Part shown: positions 8,821 through 16,813 of the stretch, one piece after another
How positions within the stretch are numbered: the stretch's first letter is position 1
Layout: each line of letters starts with the position of its first letter
Source: Methylobacterium sp. J-048
GTDB taxonomy: Bacteria > Pseudomonadota > Alphaproteobacteria > Rhizobiales > Beijerinckiaceae
DNA: 64,000 bases
Assembly (NCBI RefSeq): GCF_022829515.1
Contig: NZ_JAKSYL010000173.1
Location: forward strand, 1 to 64,000
Direction of reading: 5' to 3'
Translations under genes and position numbers: made by a program
The notes under the pieces: model-generated
Told to the model about the DNA's origin: nothing
What the model saw: only the letters and a program-made list of their open reading frames with translations
The model's database searches: none

Positions 8821-9643
8821 TGTCGAGGCCCCGGTTCCGATAGATTCCGCGGCGGTCTGGCTGGACCATGCCGTCCCGGCGCCGTCAGCGGCGACGACCG
8901 TCCGGCTGTTCGGCTACAGTTTCCACACCGGCACGGCGGCCGCGATCGTCGAAGCGGTGGCGGCGCGGCACGCGGACGGGCCGCGGACAATCGTCACCGC
9001 CAATGTCGACCACGTCGTCCAGCTGGCCGAGGATGCGGATTTCCGGGGCGCCTACACGCGTGCCGCCGCCCGGACGCTGGACGGCATGCCGCTGGTCTGG
9101 CTCGCCCGGGCGGCGAGCCGTCGGCCGGCCGAACGGATCACCGGGCACGACCTGCTGGCCTGCGTGCTGGCCGACCCACCGCCCTTCGCCCGGAGGGTGT
9201 TCTTCGTCGCGGCCCGCCAGGATGCCGCCGACACGCTGACCACGCGCCTCCAGGCCGCCGGCCTCCCGGACGGCGCCGTGGCGAGCGCGGTCCCACCCTT
9301 CGGCTTCGAAGACGACGAATCCTACGGCCGCGCCCTCGCCGAGCAAATCCGCGCCCACGGCACCACCCTGCTGGTGATGGGCGTCGGCGCCCCGAAATCG
9401 GAGATCTGGGTCGATCGCCAGGGCAAGGTGCTCGGAAGCCCTGTGGTGTTCTGCGTGGGTGACGCGCTGTCGGTGGCGGCGGGCTACGTGCCCCGTGCCC
9501 CGTGGCTGATGCAGCGGCTCGGCCTCGAATGGGTCTTCCGGTTCCTGTGCGCGCCGCGGCGGCTGTTCCGGCGCTATTTCATCGAGTCGTGGCGCTTCAT
9601 CGGCATCGCGATGCGCGACCGGGCTTCGGGACGGCGGGATTGA
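8813..9643 (+). CDS. WecB/TagA/CpsF family glycosyltransferase
   Basis: A GT26 family enzyme of 276 residues that transfers a sugar from a UDP donor to a lipid-linked acceptor; classic members use UDP-ManNAc. Family blocks are clear: TANVDHVVQLAED, LDGMPLVWLARA, the ITGHDLL block, the GVGAPKSEIWVDR region with LLVMG before it, and the C-terminal LEWVFRFLCAPRRLFRRY. The start overlaps the end of the Wzz-like gene by eight bases, so it belongs to the same operon. The gene closes the first polysaccharide block; the palindromic repeat begins about 50 bases after its stop. The exact donor is unknown. Confidence 0.92.
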   Translation: MRDVEAPVPIDSAAVWLDHAVPAPSAATTVRLFGYSFHTGTAAAIVEAVAARHADGPRTIVTANVDHVVQLAEDADFRGAYTRAAARTLDGMPLVWLARAASRRPAERITGHDLLACVLADPPPFARRVFFVAARQDAADTLTTRLQAAGLPDGAVASAVPPFGFEDDESYGRALAEQIRAHGTTLLVMGVGAPKSEIWVDRQGKVLGSPVVFCVGDALSVAAGYVPRAPWLMQRLGLEWVFRFLCAPRRLFRRYFIESWRFIGIAMRDRASGRRD

Positions 9644-9695
9644 GGGGGCGGGCCGGCGCCCGGTGCACCCGTTTCATCCCGTCCACGCCCGCAAC

Positions 9696-9787
9696 CGTCA
9701 TTGCGAGCGGCGCGAAGCAACCCAGGGAAACACCACATTCCGAGATCGCACGCTGCCCTAGGTTGCTTCGCTGCGCTCGCAATGACG
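9696..9787. repeat. Palindromic intergenic repeat (CATTGCGAGCG type)
   Basis: The left arm at 9696-9723 begins CGTCATTGCGAGCG and the right arm at 9760-9787 ends CGCTCGCAATGACG; the inner parts GCGAAGCAACC and GGTTGCTTCGC also pair. The 92-base unit folds as one long hairpin between convergent genes. Repeats of this sort are widespread in Bradyrhizobium and Methylobacterium genomes (from memory, not searched). Confidence 0.8.
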
Positions 9788-9828
9788 GCGAGAGGCGTAT
9801 TCCGTCATTCCAAGGCGTTGCAGGCGAG

Positions 9829-10395
9829 CTACGCAAACAGTCCCGGCCGCCGCAATTGCAGTGCGAACAGCAGCAAAAGCGACTTCATGTCGGTGAGCGC
9901 GCCGCGGCGGGTCATCGCAACCAGCTCCGAAAGCGGGATCTCGTGGACGGCGACCGCCTCGCCCTCGGCCGCCAAGCCGCCGCCGGCGCCCGTGCGGTCG
10001 GATTCGGCGTAGGCCGCCAGGAACAGGTCCATCCGCTCGGTGGAGATGCCCGGCATGGTCCAGGCGCTCGCCACGAGATCGAGTTCGCCGAGGCGCAAAC
10101 CCGTCTCCTCGGCGGCCTCGCGCCGGACCTCGTCCTCCGGGGCACCGTCGTCGAGGAGGCCCGCCGGCACCTCGACATGGCTCGGCGGCCCGCCGGAATA
10201 GAGTACCGGCGCCCGGAACTGCGAGACCAGGGTCGCGACCCGCCGGACTGGGTCGTAGGGCAGCACCGCGACGGCCCGGCCGTGATCTTCCATCTCGCGG
10301 GTGATGCGCGAGCCGTCGTCCTGCATCACCTCGGCCACGAGGTACCGGGCCCACCCCTCGTGCACGAGGCGCACGCCCCCGATCCGCGGTGCCAT
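9829..10395 (-). CDS. Nudix hydrolase, ADP-ribose pyrophosphatase-like
   Basis: Hydrolyses a nucleoside diphosphate linked to another group, probably ADP-ribose or a nucleotide sugar. The 188-residue protein carries a complete Nudix box: Gly, five residues, Glu, seven residues, then REAAEETGL, at about residues 76-98. Before it, VEVPAGLLDDG matches the E-PAG-D pattern of ADP-ribose pyrophosphatases, and HGRAVAVLPYDPVRRVATLV matches the first strands of that subgroup. The C-terminal region continues as expected, with LLLLFALQL. It is transcribed towards the palindromic repeat. TusA lies 38 bases upstream on the same strand, so the two may be co-transcribed. Confidence 0.9.
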   Translation of the reverse strand: MAPRIGGVRLVHEGWARYLVAEVMQDDGSRITREMEDHGRAVAVLPYDPVRRVATLVSQFRAPVLYSGGPPSHVEVPAGLLDDGAPEDEVRREAAEETGLRLGELDLVASAWTMPGISTERMDLFLAAYAESDRTGAGGGLAAEGEAVAVHEIPLSELVAMTRRGALTDMKSLLLLFALQLRRPGLFA

Positions 10396-10433
10396 GCCGT
10401 CTCCGCCTCATCCCTGGGAACGGGACCGATCGC

Positions 10434-10691
10434 TCAGGAATGCGGCGGCTTCACGGAGGTTCTCATGCGGAAGCACAGGCGATCACCGTCCCGCTCGGCC
10501 GCATCGAGCCGGGCGCCCTCCTCCCGCACGAGGTTGGGGATGTCGATCATCGCCATCGGATCGGTGCAGGTGACCACCAGGACCCGCCCGGCGCCGAGCG
10601 CGCGCAGGGCCTTGCGGGTGCGCAGGACCGGGAGCGGGCATTTCAGCCCCGTGAGGTCGAGCTCGACACGATCCGGTTCGTCGTCCCGCAA
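10434..10691 (-). CDS. TusA-family sulphurtransferase (SirA-like)
   Basis: Small sulphur-carrier protein of 85 residues that passes persulphide sulphur to a partner, as TusA does in tRNA 2-thiouridine synthesis. The active-site block LDLTGLKCPLPVLRTRKAL is intact, with the Cys-Pro-Leu-Pro motif near residue 18, and the second half follows the family fold. The likely start is TTG at 10691, preceded by GGGAG at the right distance; there is no ATG close to the conserved part in this frame. It sits between a Nudix hydrolase and a secreted Tyr-rich protein on the same strand. No tusBCDE partners are present. Confidence 0.85.
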   Translation of the reverse strand: MRDDEPDRVELDLTGLKCPLPVLRTRKALRALGAGRVLVVTCTDPMAMIDIPNLVREEGARLDAAERDGDRLCFRMRTSVKPPHS

Positions 10692-10716
10692 ACGGATGGC
10701 TCCCGAGCCGGCCCCG

Positions 10717-11040
10717 CTACCATTCGTGATAGCCGAGGAGCGGACCGCGATACGTGTCCGGCGCGAACACATAATAGGTCGGGCCGTAATAGCCGTATTC
10801 CATATTGCGGCCCGGGGTCGGCGCATAGGCGTAGCCGTAACCGAACGGCAGCGGATAGCCGTACTCGCCATAATAACTGTATTCCGGCCGGACGACCCGC
10901 GCCTCGGCGGCGATCCTAGGACCTACGGACGGGCGCGAGACAGGAGCGCGATACGGGCCGAGATCCGCGGCAGAACAGGCTCCGCCGGCGGTCGCGGCGG
11001 ATACGATGCCGGCCACGAGAGCGGCGGTGAAGCGGGTCAT
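10717..11040 (-). CDS. Small secreted Tyr/Gly-rich protein
   Basis: Protein of 107 residues with a clear export signal: positive MTR, a hydrophobic run TAALVAGIVSAA, and a likely cleavage after ACSA near residue 25. The mature part is rich in Tyr, Gly and Pro (YSYYGEYGYPLPFGYGYAY) and has no recognisable domain. A GAGGAG sits nine bases before the ATG. A second Tyr/Gly-rich secreted protein lies just upstream on the same strand, so the two may be paralogues or a small surface-protein pair. Function unknown; a cell-envelope or surface role is only a guess from composition. Confidence 0.75.
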   Translation of the reverse strand: MTRFTAALVAGIVSAATAGGACSAADLGPYRAPVSRPSVGPRIAAEARVVRPEYSYYGEYGYPLPFGYGYAYAPTPGRNMEYGYYGPTYYVFAPDTYRGPLLGYHEW

Positions 11041-11258
11041 GGCCGCGATCTCCTCGACTCGGCGATTCGGCCTCGGAGGGATCCGATGACATGGCCTGCA
11101 TCCGATAAGCCTCACCGGCCTTGTTCGAAGCTTGCGGCGCACGTTTAACGTGAAGCGGTTCGCGGGCCCTAGACGCAGCGGCCACACCCGAAAATCGGCA
11201 AACAAAAGCTCCCGGCCTCGTGAAGACCGGGCGCCTTCGAGGCGATCCGGATCAGGCC

Positions 11259-11657
11259 TTACCAGCCGTAATCGTCATAGCCGTAGGCCGGGTAGCCATA
11301 GGCCGGATACGCGTAGCTGCGGACCGGGGCGTAGCCGTAGCCATAGGCCGGGTAGCCGTAGCCGCCGTAATAGCCGTAGCGGGGGGCGGCGCTCGCGGCG
11401 AGCGCACCGCCGATGATGCCGAGGGCCGCACCAGCAGCCACCGCACCGGCAACCCGGCCGCCATAGCCGCGACGGTAGCCGTAGCCGCCACCATAATAGC
11501 CGCGGCGCCAGCCGACATTGTCGACGGTCGCGTTCTGGCCACCGACCTGCACCGCGCTCTGCGCCGGAAGCGGAGCCGCTTCGGCGGCGGTGAACGAACC
11601 GGCGATCATGGCCAGGGCCGAGGCGCCGGCGACGACGGATGTGGTGATGCGGGACAT
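11259..11657 (-). CDS. Secreted Tyr/Gly-rich protein with glycine-zipper-like segment
   Basis: A 132-residue exported protein. The signal peptide is MSRITTSVVAGASALAMIAG with likely cleavage after AAEAA near residue 28. Around the middle a small-residue hydrophobic stretch, GAVAAGAALGIIGGALAASA, resembles a glycine zipper and could insert in a membrane. The C terminus repeats Y-G-Y and PAYGY units about eight times. GGAGG precedes the chosen ATG by eight bases; an ATG six bases further upstream is too close to that site. Similar short Tyr/Gly repeat proteins are common and unassigned in this bacterial group (general recollection). Function unknown. Confidence 0.75.
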   Translation of the reverse strand: MSRITTSVVAGASALAMIAGSFTAAEAAPLPAQSAVQVGGQNATVDNVGWRRGYYGGGYGYRRGYGGRVAGAVAAGAALGIIGGALAASAAPRYGYYGGYGYPAYGYGYAPVRSYAYPAYGYPAYGYDDYGW

Positions 11658-11760
11658 GGACATCTCCTCCACGCGCTGAACGATCGGCGTGAGAACCGTC
11701 AGGTATCGCACTTCGTTCCAGGCTACGGTGTGCGGCCGCACGGCGCTCCAGGTCGGCGGG

Positions 11761-13128
11761 TCAGAACACGCATTCCGTGAAGGCCGGGCGCACGCAGGCG
11801 CCCCAGCGGCCCTCGTAAGCGGCGAGGAGGTCGTCGGCCCGGGTGCGCCCGGCGGTGACGATCGCCTCGAGGGGCTGGAGGTAGAGGGTTTCGTCGTGGC
11901 CCTCGGCGTCGCAACGGGCCCGGGCGCGCAGGCCCGCGCGGGCGATGGCGAGCGCTTCCGCGGCGACCGCGCCGAGCGTGGTGTTGGCGACCGGAGTGGC
12001 GAGGCCAAGGCGCGGGGCGGTGGCCCGGGCCGCCTCCCGGTTGGCCGGGCTCCAGCCCTTCACCAGGTCGAGGGCGGCATCGAGCGCCGATTCGTCGTAG
12101 AGCAGCCCCGCCCAGAAGGCGGCCTGGGCGGCGATCATGCCGGAATCGCCGACATCGGCGCCGCGCATCTCCAGGAAGCGCTTGAGCCGGACTTCGGGGA
12201 AGGCCGTCGAGGCGTGGTTGGCCCAGTCGGCGACCGTCGCGTACTCACCCGGGAGCTGCGCGAGCTTGCCGGCCATCAGGTCGCGGAACGAGGCGCCCGA
12301 GACGTCGTGGTAGATGTCTCCGCGCTTGACGAAGTACATCGGCATGTCGAGCAGCCAATCGACATAGGCCTCGTAGCCGAAGCCGGTGTCGAACGCGAAG
12401 GGCAGCATGCCGGTGCGGTGGGGATCGGTGTCGCGCCAGATCTCGGAGCGCCGGGACAGGAAGCCGTTGGGCCGCCCGTCGGTGAACGGCGAGTTGGCGA
12501 ACAAGGCCGTCGCCACCGGCTGGAGCGCCAGGGACGCGCGCAGCTTGCGCACCATGTCGGCCTCGGAGGCGAAGTCGAGATTGACCTGCACGGTGGCGGT
12601 GCGCAGCATCATGTCGAGGCCGAGCGCGCCGACCTTCGGCATGTAGCCGGCCATGATCTTGTAGCGGCTCTTGGGCATGACCGGCGTCTCGTCCCGGCGC
12701 CAGCGCGGGCTCATGCCGAGCGTCAGGAAGCCGATATCGAGGGAATCGGCCACGCGCTTGGTCGCCGCGAGATGGGTGGCGAGCTCGGCCGCGGTCCCGT
12801 GCACGTCCGGCAGCGCCGCACCGGACAGCTCGAACTGCCCGCCCGGCTCGATCGAGATCGCCCCGCCCTCCTCGGCCGACAGGCCGATGATGTTGCCCAG
12901 ATCGAGGATCGGCTCCCAGCCGGTCTCGCGGGCCAGCCCCTCCAGCAGGGCGCGGATGCCGCGCTCGCCGTCATAGGGCACGGGCTCGCGGCTCGCCCGG
13001 TAGAACGGGATCTTCTCGTGCTCCGTACCGATGGCGAATCGCGCGCGCGGTTTCTCGCCGGCGGCGAACCACTCGATCAGTTCGGCGCGCGTGGTGAGCG
13101 GCGTCGTGTCGTTGCTGTCGCGCGCCAT
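11761..13128 (-). CDS. gshA: Glutamate-cysteine ligase (plant/alphaproteobacterial type)
   Basis: First enzyme of glutathione synthesis: joins L-glutamate and L-cysteine with ATP in the cytoplasm. The 455 residues match the GCS2-type family of plants and alphaproteobacteria rather than E. coli GshA. Seen blocks include FAIGTEHEKIPF near residue 32, ISIEPGGQFELSGA, LGMSPRW, PKSRYKIMAGYMPKVG, TATVQVNLDFASEADMVRK, FANSPFTDGRPNGFLS and RSEIWRDTDPHRTGMLPFAF. The start codon is the ATG right at the conserved N terminus. Glutathione is also the usual cofactor of formaldehyde and methyl-halide handling in methylotrophs, but nothing here links it directly. RsmE lies upstream on the same strand, separated by 300 bases that hold a palindrome. 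Confidence 0.95.
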   Translation of the reverse strand: MARDSNDTTPLTTRAELIEWFAAGEKPRARFAIGTEHEKIPFYRASREPVPYDGERGIRALLEGLARETGWEPILDLGNIIGLSAEEGGAISIEPGGQFELSGAALPDVHGTAAELATHLAATKRVADSLDIGFLTLGMSPRWRRDETPVMPKSRYKIMAGYMPKVGALGLDMMLRTATVQVNLDFASEADMVRKLRASLALQPVATALFANSPFTDGRPNGFLSRRSEIWRDTDPHRTGMLPFAFDTGFGYEAYVDWLLDMPMYFVKRGDIYHDVSGASFRDLMAGKLAQLPGEYATVADWANHASTAFPEVRLKRFLEMRGADVGDSGMIAAQAAFWAGLLYDESALDAALDLVKGWSPANREAARATAPRLGLATPVANTTLGAVAAEALAIARAGLRARARCDAEGHDETLYLQPLEAIVTAGRTRADDLLAAYEGRWGACVRPAFTECVF

Positions 13129-13238
13129 GCGCTGCCTACTCGTGCCTGTGAACTATGCTTGGGATGGGAGCGCACCGGACTGCTCCAGCGTGTCCGTCCG
13201 GTTCGACCTCGTCCCGCGCCCATCCAGCGGGCGGAGTC

Positions 13239-13290
13239 CGGATGGACACCCGCGCCGGCCTCCGAGGAGCGCGGCGCGGGTGTCCATCCG
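13239..13290. repeat. Perfect 18-bp inverted repeat
   Basis: The arms at 13239-13256 and 13273-13290 (CGGATGGACACCCGCGCC and its exact complement) are separated by 16 bases. It sits in the 304-base gap between the gshA start and the rsmE stop (13129-13432), which otherwise holds no gene. There is no T-run after either arm, so it does not look like a standard terminator; it may be a REP-like element or an RNA-level hairpin. Confidence 0.7.
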
Positions 13291-13432
13291 CTCCGGGACA
13301 TAATCGAGGCGCCCGGAACCGACAACGCGGCGCCGTGGACCGGGGCACCCGTTCGCCCCGGTTCGGCGGTACAATCCCGCGGCGCACCGCTCCGATGTGC
13401 GCCGGCACACATGCACCCAGACGGCACCGGCC

Positions 13433-14185
13433 TCAGCGCGCGTCGCCGAGCACCGCCTGGACCAGGGTCAGCACCGCCACCGCGGCGGTGTCGGCGCGCA
13501 GGATGCGCGGCCCGAGGGACAGGGCGACGGTGTTAGGGCGTGCCCGGATTGCAGCCCGCTCCTCCTCGGAGAAGCCGCCCTCCGGGCCGACCAGGACGGC
13601 GAGCGGCGGTGTGGCGGCGGGATCGGCCGCCTCCCGCAGGGCCCGCACCGGGTCACTGACGGAGGCGTCCTCATCGCAGAACACCAGCAGCCGCTCGGGC
13701 GCGAGACTCGCCAAGGCCGGGGCAAGCTTCTCGGGCTCGGGACAATCCGGGATCGCCAGGATGCCGCATTGCTCGGCCGCCTCGACGGCGTTGGCGCGCA
13801 GGCGGTCCATGTTGATCCGCTCGCCCTGCGTATAGCGGGTGATGACCGGGCGGATCGTACCGGCCCCCATCTCGACCGCCTTCTGCGCGAGATAATCCAG
13901 GCGTGCGCTCTTCAGGGGCGCGAACAGGTAATGCAGGTCAGCGCGCGGCGTCTGCGCACGGGTGCGCTCGGCGACGTGGAGGTCCGCCCCCTTGCGGCCG
14001 GTCTGCACGAGGTGGGCGCGCCATTCGCCGTCCCGTCCGTTGAACACCAGCACGGGATCGTCCGGCCCCCGGCGCAGGACGTTGAGCAGGTAATTCGCCT
14101 GGGCGCGGTCGAGCGGCAGGACGGTTCCCGCGGCGAGATCCGATTCGACGTGGAGGCGCGGGGCGGTGAAGTCGTAGGCCGGCAT
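13433..14185 (-). CDS. rsmE: 16S rRNA m3U1498 methyltransferase
   Basis: Methylates N3 of U1498 in 16S rRNA using S-adenosylmethionine; a SPOUT-fold cytoplasmic enzyme. The 250-residue length is normal. The N-terminal PUA-like part starts with RLHVESDLAAGTVLPLD and contains YLLNVLRRGPDDPVLVF. The SAM-binding knot shows LVGPEGGFSEEE and the C-terminal SLGPRILRADTAAVAVL, both diagnostic. The frame is open upstream to 14422, but the conserved N terminus begins at the ATG at 14185. It probably shares a direction and perhaps a transcript with gshA downstream, although 300 bases separate them. Confidence 0.95.
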   Translation of the reverse strand: MPAYDFTAPRLHVESDLAAGTVLPLDRAQANYLLNVLRRGPDDPVLVFNGRDGEWRAHLVQTGRKGADLHVAERTRAQTPRADLHYLFAPLKSARLDYLAQKAVEMGAGTIRPVITRYTQGERINMDRLRANAVEAAEQCGILAIPDCPEPEKLAPALASLAPERLLVFCDEDASVSDPVRALREAADPAATPPLAVLVGPEGGFSEEERAAIRARPNTVALSLGPRILRADTAAVAVLTLVQAVLGDAR

Positions 14186-14415
14186 GGCCGGGTGGTCGCG
14201 CGGCCGGGCGAGGCTGTCAACGCGCGCCGGCAGGCCACGCGCCCCGCAAACCTGTTGCTCAAAGGTTACGGACGCCGGTTTTTGGCACTTCCCCCACACC
14301 AGCATCGCCTCGCCGGTTTGCCGCTCGATTGACGCCACATTCCTATGGCGAACCCAGGGGAACGAAGGGAGCCGGCGGCGCGCAGGTTCCGGCACGGCGT
14401 CGAGGGAGTCGCGGG

Positions 14416-14886
14416 ATGGCAAACAGGAGCTTCAGTCTGGGGGCGGCGGCACTCGTCGGCAGCCTACTGTTCGGAACGGCGGCCTTCGCGCAGGGCGCGG
14501 CGCCGGAATGCGGCACGATCCAGAAGACCCTGGCCGAGCGCAAGGCGCTGGTCTCCCGCGCCAACGCGGCCTCGAACAGCAAGAAGAAGATGACCCCGCA
14601 GGAGGCCTGCGCGCTGTTCGGGAAGCTGCAGTCCAACGGCGCCGAAGGCATAAAGTGGATCACCGCCAATAAGGAATGGTGCTCGATCCCGGATTCCTTC
14701 GCCGAAGGCTTCAAGGCCGACCACCTCAAGGTCAGCGGCATCCGCACCAAGATCTGCGGCGTCGCGGCCCAGGCGACCAAGATGGAGGCGCAGGCCCGCG
14801 CCCAGGCGCAGAATGGCGCCAGCAGCGGCCTGCTCGGCGGCCCGGGCTTGACCGGCAGCTTCAAGCTGCCGCAAGGCGCCCTGTAA
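14416..14886 (+). CDS. Exported protein of unknown function
   Basis: A 156-residue protein with a standard Sec signal peptide (basic MANR, hydrophobic SLGAAALVGSLLFGTAAFA, cleavage after AFA-Q near residue 26). The mature part is helical and charged, with three cysteines besides one close to the N terminus (PECGTIQ, QEACALF, KEWCSIP, TKICGVA), giving four that could form two disulphides in the periplasm. A Gln/Ala-rich segment near the C terminus (ATKMEAQARAQAQNG) is followed by a flexible Gly/Leu tail. The cysteine pattern suggests a folded periplasmic protein. I do not recognise a family. UbiA follows 60 bases downstream on the same strand. Confidence 0.8.
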   Translation: MANRSFSLGAAALVGSLLFGTAAFAQGAAPECGTIQKTLAERKALVSRANAASNSKKKMTPQEACALFGKLQSNGAEGIKWITANKEWCSIPDSFAEGFKADHLKVSGIRTKICGVAAQATKMEAQARAQAQNGASSGLLGGPGLTGSFKLPQGAL

Positions 14887-14946
14887 GGCCGTCCGGGAGG
14901 ATCGCGGGTCCGGCGCGGCCCCCCTCTGAAACGGGGGGATGCGCGC

Positions 14947-15918
14947 GTGGAGCGACCGGAGATCCGACCGATGAGCGGGACGGCAGCGGAGGATGGCCGT
15001 CCGGCCGACGCGGTGACCGGACACTGGGTCGAGCGCGCGGCGCCGCGGCCCTGGCGGCCGTATCTGCGCCTGGCGCGCATCGACCGGCCGATCGGCTGGT
15101 GGCTTCTGCTCCTGCCCTGCTGGTGGTCGTCCGCCCTGGCGGCGATCAAGGCCGACCTGTCCATCCCCGATCCCTGGCACTGCCTGCTGTTCCTGATCGG
15201 GGCGGTGGCGATGCGCGGGGCGGGCTCGACCTACAACGACATCGCCGACCGCGATCTCGACGCTCAGGTCGAGCGCACCCGCCAGCGCCCCCTCCCCTCC
15301 GGGCAGGTCCGGCCGCGCCACGCCGCCCTGTTCCTGCTGGCCCAGTTGTTGATCGGGCTGGCGGTGCTGCTGCAGTTCAACGAGCCGGCGGTGCTCGTCG
15401 GGCTGTGCTCCCTGCTGCCGGTGGCGATCTACCCGTTCATGAAGCGGGTGATGCCGATGCCGCAGGCGGTGCTGGGCCTGGCTTTCGCCTGGGGTGCGCT
15501 GATGGGCTGGGCGGGCCTGTTCGCCCGCCTCGATGCCCCGGCGCTGCTGCTTTACGCGGGCACGATCTGCTGGGTGGTGGGCTACGACACGATCTATGCG
15601 GTCCAGGACATCGAGGACGACGAGATCGCCGGGATCCACTCCTCGGCCCGCCTGTTCGGCCGGCACGTGCGGGGCGCCGTGGCCCTGTGCTACGCGCTCG
15701 CCGCGCTGTTCATCGCGCTGGCGGCCCGGGGCGCGGGCGCGGGGCTCGTGGGGTCGCTCGGGGTGGCGGCCTTCGCCGCGCATCTCGGGTGGCAGGTCCT
15801 GTCCCTGCGGGAGCGTGACGGGCGCGGTGCGCTGACCCTGTTCCGCTCGAACCGGGATGCCGGCCTGATCCTGTTCGTGGGCCTCTCGGCGGACGCGCTG
15901 CTGCGGAGCCTGTCCTGA
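14947..15918 (+). CDS. ubiA: 4-hydroxybenzoate polyprenyltransferase
   Basis: Integral membrane enzyme of ubiquinone synthesis that attaches the polyprenyl tail to 4-hydroxybenzoate. About eight to nine hydrophobic segments are visible. The two Asp-rich motifs that bind the Mg-diphosphate are present: YNDIADRDLDAQVERT near residue 97 and YDTIYAVQDIEDDEIAG near residue 215. RPLPSG follows the first motif as in family members. Two starts are possible: GTG at 14947 with a G-rich site before it, or ATG at 14971 with GGAG nine bases upstream; the family alignment does not decide. The long-chain polyprenyl synthase that could supply its substrate lies at 58.6-59.6 kb. Confidence 0.94.
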   Translation: MERPEIRPMSGTAAEDGRPADAVTGHWVERAAPRPWRPYLRLARIDRPIGWWLLLLPCWWSSALAAIKADLSIPDPWHCLLFLIGAVAMRGAGSTYNDIADRDLDAQVERTRQRPLPSGQVRPRHAALFLLAQLLIGLAVLLQFNEPAVLVGLCSLLPVAIYPFMKRVMPMPQAVLGLAFAWGALMGWAGLFARLDAPALLLYAGTICWVVGYDTIYAVQDIEDDEIAGIHSSARLFGRHVRGAVALCYALAALFIALAARGAGAGLVGSLGVAAFAAHLGWQVLSLRERDGRGALTLFRSNRDAGLILFVGLSADALLRSLS

Positions 15919-15924
15919 AGCGTT

Positions 15925-16392
15925 TCAGGTGCGGGCGATGATCTCGTTCTCACCGCGGAAGATCTGCGGCCGGGCCGGAAGCCGGCCGGTCTTGCGGCGG
16001 GCCAGGAAGCGCGGACGGCGGGCGCCGAGCCCGGCATGCCGGCGGCGGATCCGGACGCGCCCGAGGATCAGCCGGCCGATCTGCTCGGAAACCGGCACCA
16101 GCGCGCCGTCCTCACGGACGATCATCCGGACCAGGCCGGCCCGGGCGGCGATATCGCGCCACACGGCGACGACATCGTCCTCGTCGAAGCAACCGAGGCG
16201 GTGAAGCTCGTCGTTCTCGGCATCCACCAGGATAAGGCTGAACCGGTCGGCGCCGCAGATTTCGGCCTCCTCGGTAGCGTAGGCCAAGGCGATCCCGGCG
16301 GCCTTGCGGGCGCCGGAGACCCGGCCGATCACCGGAAGCGGCGACGGGGCGAAGGCGGAAGCGGCCACAGCTGCGACCCCTTGGGCATCCAT
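15925..16392 (-). CDS. Conserved protein, DUF6101-like
   Basis: A soluble basic protein of about 155 residues. A central alpha/beta segment (ICGADRFSLILVDAENDELH, then DDVVAVWRDIAARAGLVRMI) is followed by a strongly basic tail with clusters such as RVRIRRRHAG and RRPRFLARRKTG. It recalls the alphaproteobacterial family listed as DUF6101 (from memory, unchecked). I chose the ATG at 16392, which has AAGGA six bases upstream; an ATG at 16437 would add 15 residues. It converges with ubiA, the stops being six bases apart, and its upstream region holds a tandem repeat shared with the phosphatase gene on the other side. Function unknown; the basic tail could bind nucleic acid. Confidence 0.75.
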   Translation of the reverse strand: MDAQGVAAVAASAFAPSPLPVIGRVSGARKAAGIALAYATEEAEICGADRFSLILVDAENDELHRLGCFDEDDVVAVWRDIAARAGLVRMIVREDGALVPVSEQIGRLILGRVRIRRRHAGLGARRPRFLARRKTGRLPARPQIFRGENEIIART

Positions 16393-16813
16393 GGAAGATC
16401 CTTCGCGGCGTTCGTCGGTGAACGAGGAAGTGTTCATCTGTCCGAGTCCCTGGAGCAAGTGGCGACCCGTGTCGGGCCGTCCGTTATGCCAAGCAAAATC
16501 GCACCCGAACTCCTCCGCACAGCTTAAGCACCGTCGTTAAGCGATTCTGGACGGCGATGTCATTTGAGGAATGCTCAATGCTTCCTTGAATGCTCAACAC
16601 TTCCTTGCGAAGATCGATCACTCTCGATCGATCCCGGTGGCAGAGTGCGGATCCTTGTGGCCGTGCCGGTGGCGCCCTACAACGGGAGCGACCGGGCGGC
16701 GCGGCCCTCCGGTGTTTCAGATCTCCTTCCGATCCGGCTCTGCGCGTCCGACCAGCCGGGCAGAGGCCCCGACGTGGCCCGATCCGGGCCTGACGCTATC
16801 CCCCCGGAGCGCG
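16393..16813. other. Divergent intergenic region
   Basis: Non-coding region between the DUF6101-like gene and the phosphatase gene. It holds the tandem repeat annotated separately and presumably both promoters. The in-frame extension of the phosphatase gene upstream of 16814 lacks family features, so I leave it as non-coding. Confidence 0.4.
16569..16606. promoter_or_regulatory. Two 19-bp tandem repeats in divergent promoter region
   Basis: GAATGCTCAATGCTTCCTT is followed directly by GAATGCTCAACACTTCCTT, a 19-base period with two mismatches. The unit spans about two turns of DNA, so a protein could bind both copies on one face. It lies between two divergent genes. Confidence 0.45.

Noticed and set aside
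11259..11400. Tandem DNA repeat or CRISPR-like array in the GTAGCCGTA-rich stretch
   Set aside because: The repetition is the codon pattern of Tyr-Gly-Tyr and Pro-Ala-Tyr units in a secreted protein; spacers are absent.
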